In this document: positions 61,053-64,000 of the stretch, one piece after another
Numbering within the stretch: position 1 is the first letter of the stretch
Layout: the number at the start of each line of letters is the position of its first letter
Assembly (NCBI RefSeq): GCF_029714185.1
Contig: NZ_CP121671.1
Location: 3,100,001-3,164,000, forward strand
Direction of reading: 5' to 3'
Length of the DNA stretch: 64,000 nt
From: Halobacillus naozhouensis
GTDB taxonomy: Bacteria > Bacillota > Bacilli > Bacillales > Halobacillaceae
Translations under genes and position numbers: made by a program
Notes under the pieces: model-generated
What the model saw: the letters and a program-made list of their open reading frames with translations, nothing else
Told to the model about the DNA's origin: nothing
Databases searched by the model: none

Positions 61053-62591
61053 TTAAAATACATGCCCAAAAAAGTCCTTAACACCTTCGATTGCGTTAGT
61101 GGTACCTATTTGGATAATATCCCCTATTGAATCAGACACCCCATCACCATCTATGTCTAATGGTTTAACCTCACTTAAAACATAAGATACACCCAAACCA
61201 ACAATGAAGCCTGCTGCCACTCCAACAGGACCTGCCCAAGCTCCTGCATATGCACCAATTTGCCCCCCCAAGTACGCTGAGGAGGCTATTGAAACAACGC
61301 CAACTGATATACTACTAACCACATTACCAGCAATTTTACTCCCCGACTGATTTTGATTTATACCATAGGTAACATCAGAAATTGCAGAAAGTCCTATTCC
61401 TAGATAACCAATTTTTCCAGCAGTCCCCTTAAAGCTATTTTTCAAACCAACTTTGCCGTCAACTAAACCACGAACATTCGCTACTTTGCCATGGTTAGTG
61501 TTGTATCCTGTATAGGTATTCTTCTTAACTCCGAACAATTCAGGTTTTGTTATTTTAAGTCTAAACCTTTCCTTACCTTGAGCAGTAAAGTATTTCTCTT
61601 TTCTAACACTAGCACCCATAGCCTTTAATTTCGCATGTTTAGCTGCTTGAGAAGCACCATAAATATTTTGCATTAACGTACTACCAGATTTGATCGGCCT
61701 CCCAGCAACCAGCCCTAAAGTTTCTAATCCATTACTAAACGTCTGTTCAGTACTATTTCTATATTCTTCTGGTACGCATGCTTGAGGATTAGATACCGAT
61801 AAATTGTTTGTTACTCTTTGCATAGTAGCAAGAGTTTCGAATTTAGCTGAATCTACTCCTGAACTATCTATGCGATGTTTACCACCTATTGTCGAATTAA
61901 TTGGTGTTGATAATATTACCGCTTCTTCAATCATATCCCTTATGGTATCCGTTTTCAGGTAATAGTCTGTCACTTCATTAATTTCTTTGCTATTTAAGAA
62001 AACACCGCTTTTGGACCACCCTTGAATCCTACTGACCAGCTGCTGAACACCTTGTAAACTACTTGAAGCTTCACGGAGTTTCAAGGTGCTCTGTTCATCT
62101 ACTGTCCTCAGGCCGTCCATGGTCTGTTGATTGTGGTTTCTCGCACTATCAATCTGTGAATCAAATAGGGATGTAGATACTAATGAACCACCGATCAAGT
62201 CACTTACTTCCATAAATCGATCATTGATAGTATCGATTGATTCTTGAGTCATTTGAACAGCCTTGTTGAGGCCATTTTTTACTTCTGTCGTAATAAAATC
62301 CTCTCGTACCATTCCATCTTCTGTCTCGTAATTTCTAACATTCATTTGTATGTCTTTTAAGCTTTGAATATATTGATCTAAGAATTGGTTGAGAAGCAGC
62401 AGGACTGGGATATGTAAAACTTTGAAGTATTCTTTGATGGCGGTCCCGCCTTCCCCTTTTAATGCATCTTCTAAGTCTATCACCTTATGCATCGCCTCGC
62501 GAAGAGAAAGGAGTTGTTCTTGTTCCTTTTCCTTCTTAGTAATCGATTGCTCAATACCTGTTAGAGCTTCCGATACTTTTAAAACCTTCAT
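61053..62591 (-). CDS. LXG-domain type VII-secreted toxin, membrane-active C-terminus likely
   Basis: 512 residues. The N-terminal half (about 1-215) is an LXG helical domain: LKVSEALTGIEQSI, LKGEGGTAIKEYFKVLH with the LxG motif (about 44-46), and further long helices. A linker follows. The C-terminal region (about 400-475) is glycine- and alanine-rich and hydrophobic (GNVVSSISVGVVSIASSAYLGG, AYAGAWAGPVGVAAGFIVGLGVSYVL), like glycine-zipper, pore-forming effectors such as TelE. It then reads DIDGDGVSD, a calcium-loop-like DxDGDG motif. No nuclease, deaminase or ADP-ribosyltransferase domain is recognised. The start overlaps the previous stop as ATGA. Confidence 0.85.
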   Translation of the reverse strand: MKVLKVSEALTGIEQSITKKEKEQEQLLSLREAMHKVIDLEDALKGEGGTAIKEYFKVLHIPVLLLLNQFLDQYIQSLKDIQMNVRNYETEDGMVREDFITTEVKNGLNKAVQMTQESIDTINDRFMEVSDLIGGSLVSTSLFDSQIDSARNHNQQTMDGLRTVDEQSTLKLREASSSLQGVQQLVSRIQGWSKSGVFLNSKEINEVTDYYLKTDTIRDMIEEAVILSTPINSTIGGKHRIDSSGVDSAKFETLATMQRVTNNLSVSNPQACVPEEYRNSTEQTFSNGLETLGLVAGRPIKSGSTLMQNIYGASQAAKHAKLKAMGASVRKEKYFTAQGKERFRLKITKPELFGVKKNTYTGYNTNHGKVANVRGLVDGKVGLKNSFKGTAGKIGYLGIGLSAISDVTYGINQNQSGSKIAGNVVSSISVGVVSIASSAYLGGQIGAYAGAWAGPVGVAAGFIVGLGVSYVLSEVKPLDIDGDGVSDSIGDIIQIGTTNAIEGVKDFFGHVF

Positions 62592-62872
62592 CGTCCTGAC
62601 CCCTTACTAATGTCGCTGCCTATGGATTCTTCTACTTGAATGAATGATTCAATACTCGACCATGAATCATTTTCTGCTTTTACTAGCGTGTCTTTATATT
62701 TTAGGATCGTTTGATAGTATGTATTTTCAATTTCTTCTATTTTTTGAATAAAATCTAGAGTGGATTGGTTGAGTTCCAAGCTTGGTTTTGTTGTATCCAC
62801 ATCATTAATTTTTGATTTCAAATCGATGAAGGCTGGTTCGGCTATGCTTTGATCAACCTTTATTTCTGCCAT
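62588..62872 (-). CDS. DUF5344/YwqI-like LXG partner protein
   Basis: 94 residues, all helical after a short N-terminus (MAEIKVDQSIAEPAFIDLKSKIN). It matches the size and place of B. subtilis YwqI in the ywqH-ywqI-ywqJ order. Such small ESX-like proteins bind the LXG domain as targeting factors (compare Lap proteins). Overlaps the toxin gene by four bases, so production in a fixed ratio is expected. Confidence 0.8.
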   Translation of the reverse strand: MAEIKVDQSIAEPAFIDLKSKINDVDTTKPSLELNQSTLDFIQKIEEIENTYYQTILKYKDTLVKAENDSWSSIESFIQVEESIGSDISKGSGR

Positions 62873-62888
62873 ATTATCTCTCCCTCCG

Positions 62889-63272
62889 TTATGTAGTTTT
62901 TAATTGAGTTATATGGTCACTTTTGGAGTTTATGCTACCTGAAATCCCATGGTTGGCAGACTCTAATCGTGCGATTTCCCCTTCAATCTCTTCTAGGATC
63001 GCCTCGACTTGTTGTGTAGTCATGTTTATGTAGGATTGCTCTATATTTTCACGTATATTTAAAAATTCACTCGCATGTTTCCCCGCCCAAAGGGATGGTG
63101 ATAAATCGGGTTCAGATAAAAGCCTTCCTTGTGCTGAAAGTATCCCCTGTTCATTTGCTATCTCTGTTTTTGCTAAACGCAAACGCTGTATTTTTTCTTG
63201 GTTATTGTTCAATTGATTACGAAGTGCGGAAATATCATTATACAAGTTCGACACTATTATTTCATTATCCAT
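62889..63272 (-). CDS. DUF5082/YwqH-like LXG partner protein
   Basis: 127 residues, long coiled-coil helices with a central PSLWAGKHASEF segment that holds a W-x-G-like turn, as in YwqH/DUF5082. Together with the DUF5344-like protein it would bind the LXG domain and take it to EssC. First gene of the cassette, 16 bases before the next. A GAGGTG site precedes the ATG. No promoter could be assigned in the 63273-63568 gap. Confidence 0.8.
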   Translation of the reverse strand: MDNEIIVSNLYNDISALRNQLNNNQEKIQRLRLAKTEIANEQGILSAQGRLLSEPDLSPSLWAGKHASEFLNIRENIEQSYINMTTQQVEAILEEIEGEIARLESANHGISGSINSKSDHITQLKTT

Positions 63273-63568
63273 TCACTTGTTCACCTCTTCTTCTTAACAA
63301 CTCGTGACTTTGAAGAATTTTACCATGGTATTGATGGCTATTACTTCAAGGTACAGTTTTTTACCACAAAGTGAAAATATACTTTTATCTCACCCTACAT
63401 ATTCCGATCGTGAGTAAATTGACCCTATAATCCTTCAAACGCTTTCTTAAGCATCAACTTTTTTCCATATTATTAACATTTAGTATATAAAAGATTGACG
63501 AATAAAGAAATGCACTGGTGTGCTTTTCTAATAAAAACACTTATTTTGACTCACTTTGAACTACCAGT

Positions 63569-63597
63569 TTGTCACATTTTGTCCGATATTCTATAAT
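63569..63597 (+). promoter_or_regulatory. Sigma-A promoter of pxpB
   Basis: TTGTCA (63569-63574) and a perfect TATAAT (63592-63597) are 17 bases apart, 48 bases before the pxpB start. The rest of 63273-63568 is AT-rich with no gene seen. Confidence 0.75.
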
Positions 63598-63645
63598 TGA
63601 AATATATTTCTGAATAATTACACATTCATAAATGGAGGTGAAACA

Positions 63646-64000
63646 ATGAATTATTCTTTATCTCCCCTTGGCGATCAGGCCGTTGTCATTTCGTTAGGTG
63701 ATGAGATTAATGAAGATACCCAACATAAAGTGCGCATCCTCTCGCACTTATTAGATCAGGAAAACCCTGAGTGGATGATTGAATACATACCTGCTTTCAC
63801 CACTGTTACCTTGTTTTATAGCGCTGTCCACTTTAGCCATGCTGATGAATTACCATATGAAGTGGTCAGCAGGAAAGTTGATGCTCTGATGTCTACCGTA
63901 AGCACAGGTGAAACAGAAGAGGCTAGAACGATTGAAATCCCTGTTTGTTATGGCGGAGAGTTCGGTCCTGATTTAGACTTTGTGGCTGAGCACAATAATC
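63646..64000 (+). CDS. pxpB: 5-oxoprolinase subunit PxpB (KipI), partial at 3' end
   Basis: The first 118 residues are present and the gene runs out of the window. LSPLGDQAVVISLGDEINEDTQHKV and WMIEYIPAFTTVTLFY, then IEIPVCYGGEFGPDLDFVAEHN, match PxpB/KipI, subunit of the PxpABC 5-oxoprolinase that turns pyroglutamate into glutamate with ATP. In B. subtilis KipI also inhibits the sporulation kinase KinA. GGAGGTG precedes the ATG. pxpC and pxpA probably follow outside the window. Confidence 0.9.
   Translation, partial: MNYSLSPLGDQAVVISLGDEINEDTQHKVRILSHLLDQENPEWMIEYIPAFTTVTLFYSAVHFSHADELPYEVVSRKVDALMSTVSTGETEEARTIEIPVCYGGEFGPDLDFVAEHNN

Noticed and set aside
1..64000. CRISPR arrays, tRNA or rRNA genes, insertion sequences, prophage
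   Set aside because: No regularly spaced repeats, no recognisable structural RNA genes and no transposase, integrase or phage structural genes were seen on either strand.

Overview
The window looks like a chromosome segment of a Bacillaceae bacterium. A moderately halophilic genus such as Halobacillus or a relative is my best guess, from gene content and protein character only. Supporting signs are AGGAGG-type ribosome binding sites, frequent GTG/TTG starts, a YukE/YukD/YukC/YukBA/YueB/YueC-type secretion operon, CcpA- and Fur-like sites, and genes that look sporulation-linked. I see no rRNA, tRNA, CRISPR array, transposase or phage module.

Layout. 1-12.2 kb: housekeeping and transport genes: a membrane transporter, an MBL hydrolase, an amino-acid permease, a LysE exporter, an EamA exporter, a YczE-like protein, a GapN-type aldehyde dehydrogenase, an iron-siderophore binding lipoprotein behind a Fur-type palindrome, and an SDR with an altered active site. 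12.2-14.3 kb: a decayed gene for a protein of carboxypeptidase-regulatory-like domains, not visible as an ORF, followed by two small DUF2642/Sm-like genes. 14.4-29 kb: a surface-glycan cluster with CgeB-like, GT4 and GT2 glycosyltransferases, a hexapeptide acyltransferase, a D-glucuronyl C5-epimerase homologue, WecB- and WecC-type enzymes, an NAD-dependent epimerase, an SDR and a DegT aminotransferase. Several starts are preceded by sequences resembling sigma-K promoters, so a spore-surface glycan is plausible. 29.4-36.4 kb: an amidohydrolase/M20 amidase/transporter operon under a GAF-PucR regulator. 36.6-47.5 kb: a YczE-like protein, D-serine ammonia-lyase, a D-galactonate pathway operon (IclR, kinase, aldolase, dehydratase, GntP permease), and a divergent TAXI-TRAP transporter with catabolite-type signals. 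47.6-57.8 kb: a complete type VII secretion core (esxA to essA). 58.2-63.3 kb: an LXG toxin module with DUF5082/DUF5344-like partners, two tandem paralogous membrane proteins (candidate immunity), a 5'-broken fragment and a convergent unknown gene. 63.6 kb-end: the start of pxpB (5-oxoprolinase).

The most interesting unit is the LXG cassette beside its probable secretion machine. The toxin ends in a glycine-rich, membrane-insertion-like region plus a DxDGDG motif. The two membrane proteins after it would fit immunity to a membrane-targeting toxin, and one copy appears to carry a start-proximal frameshift. Other striking features are a five-copy family of gene-end hairpins (two copies with one arm deleted), the remnant of a carboxypeptidase-regulatory-like gene, an acyltransferase remnant inside the glycan cluster, and a heparosan-type epimerase in a Gram-positive glycan locus.
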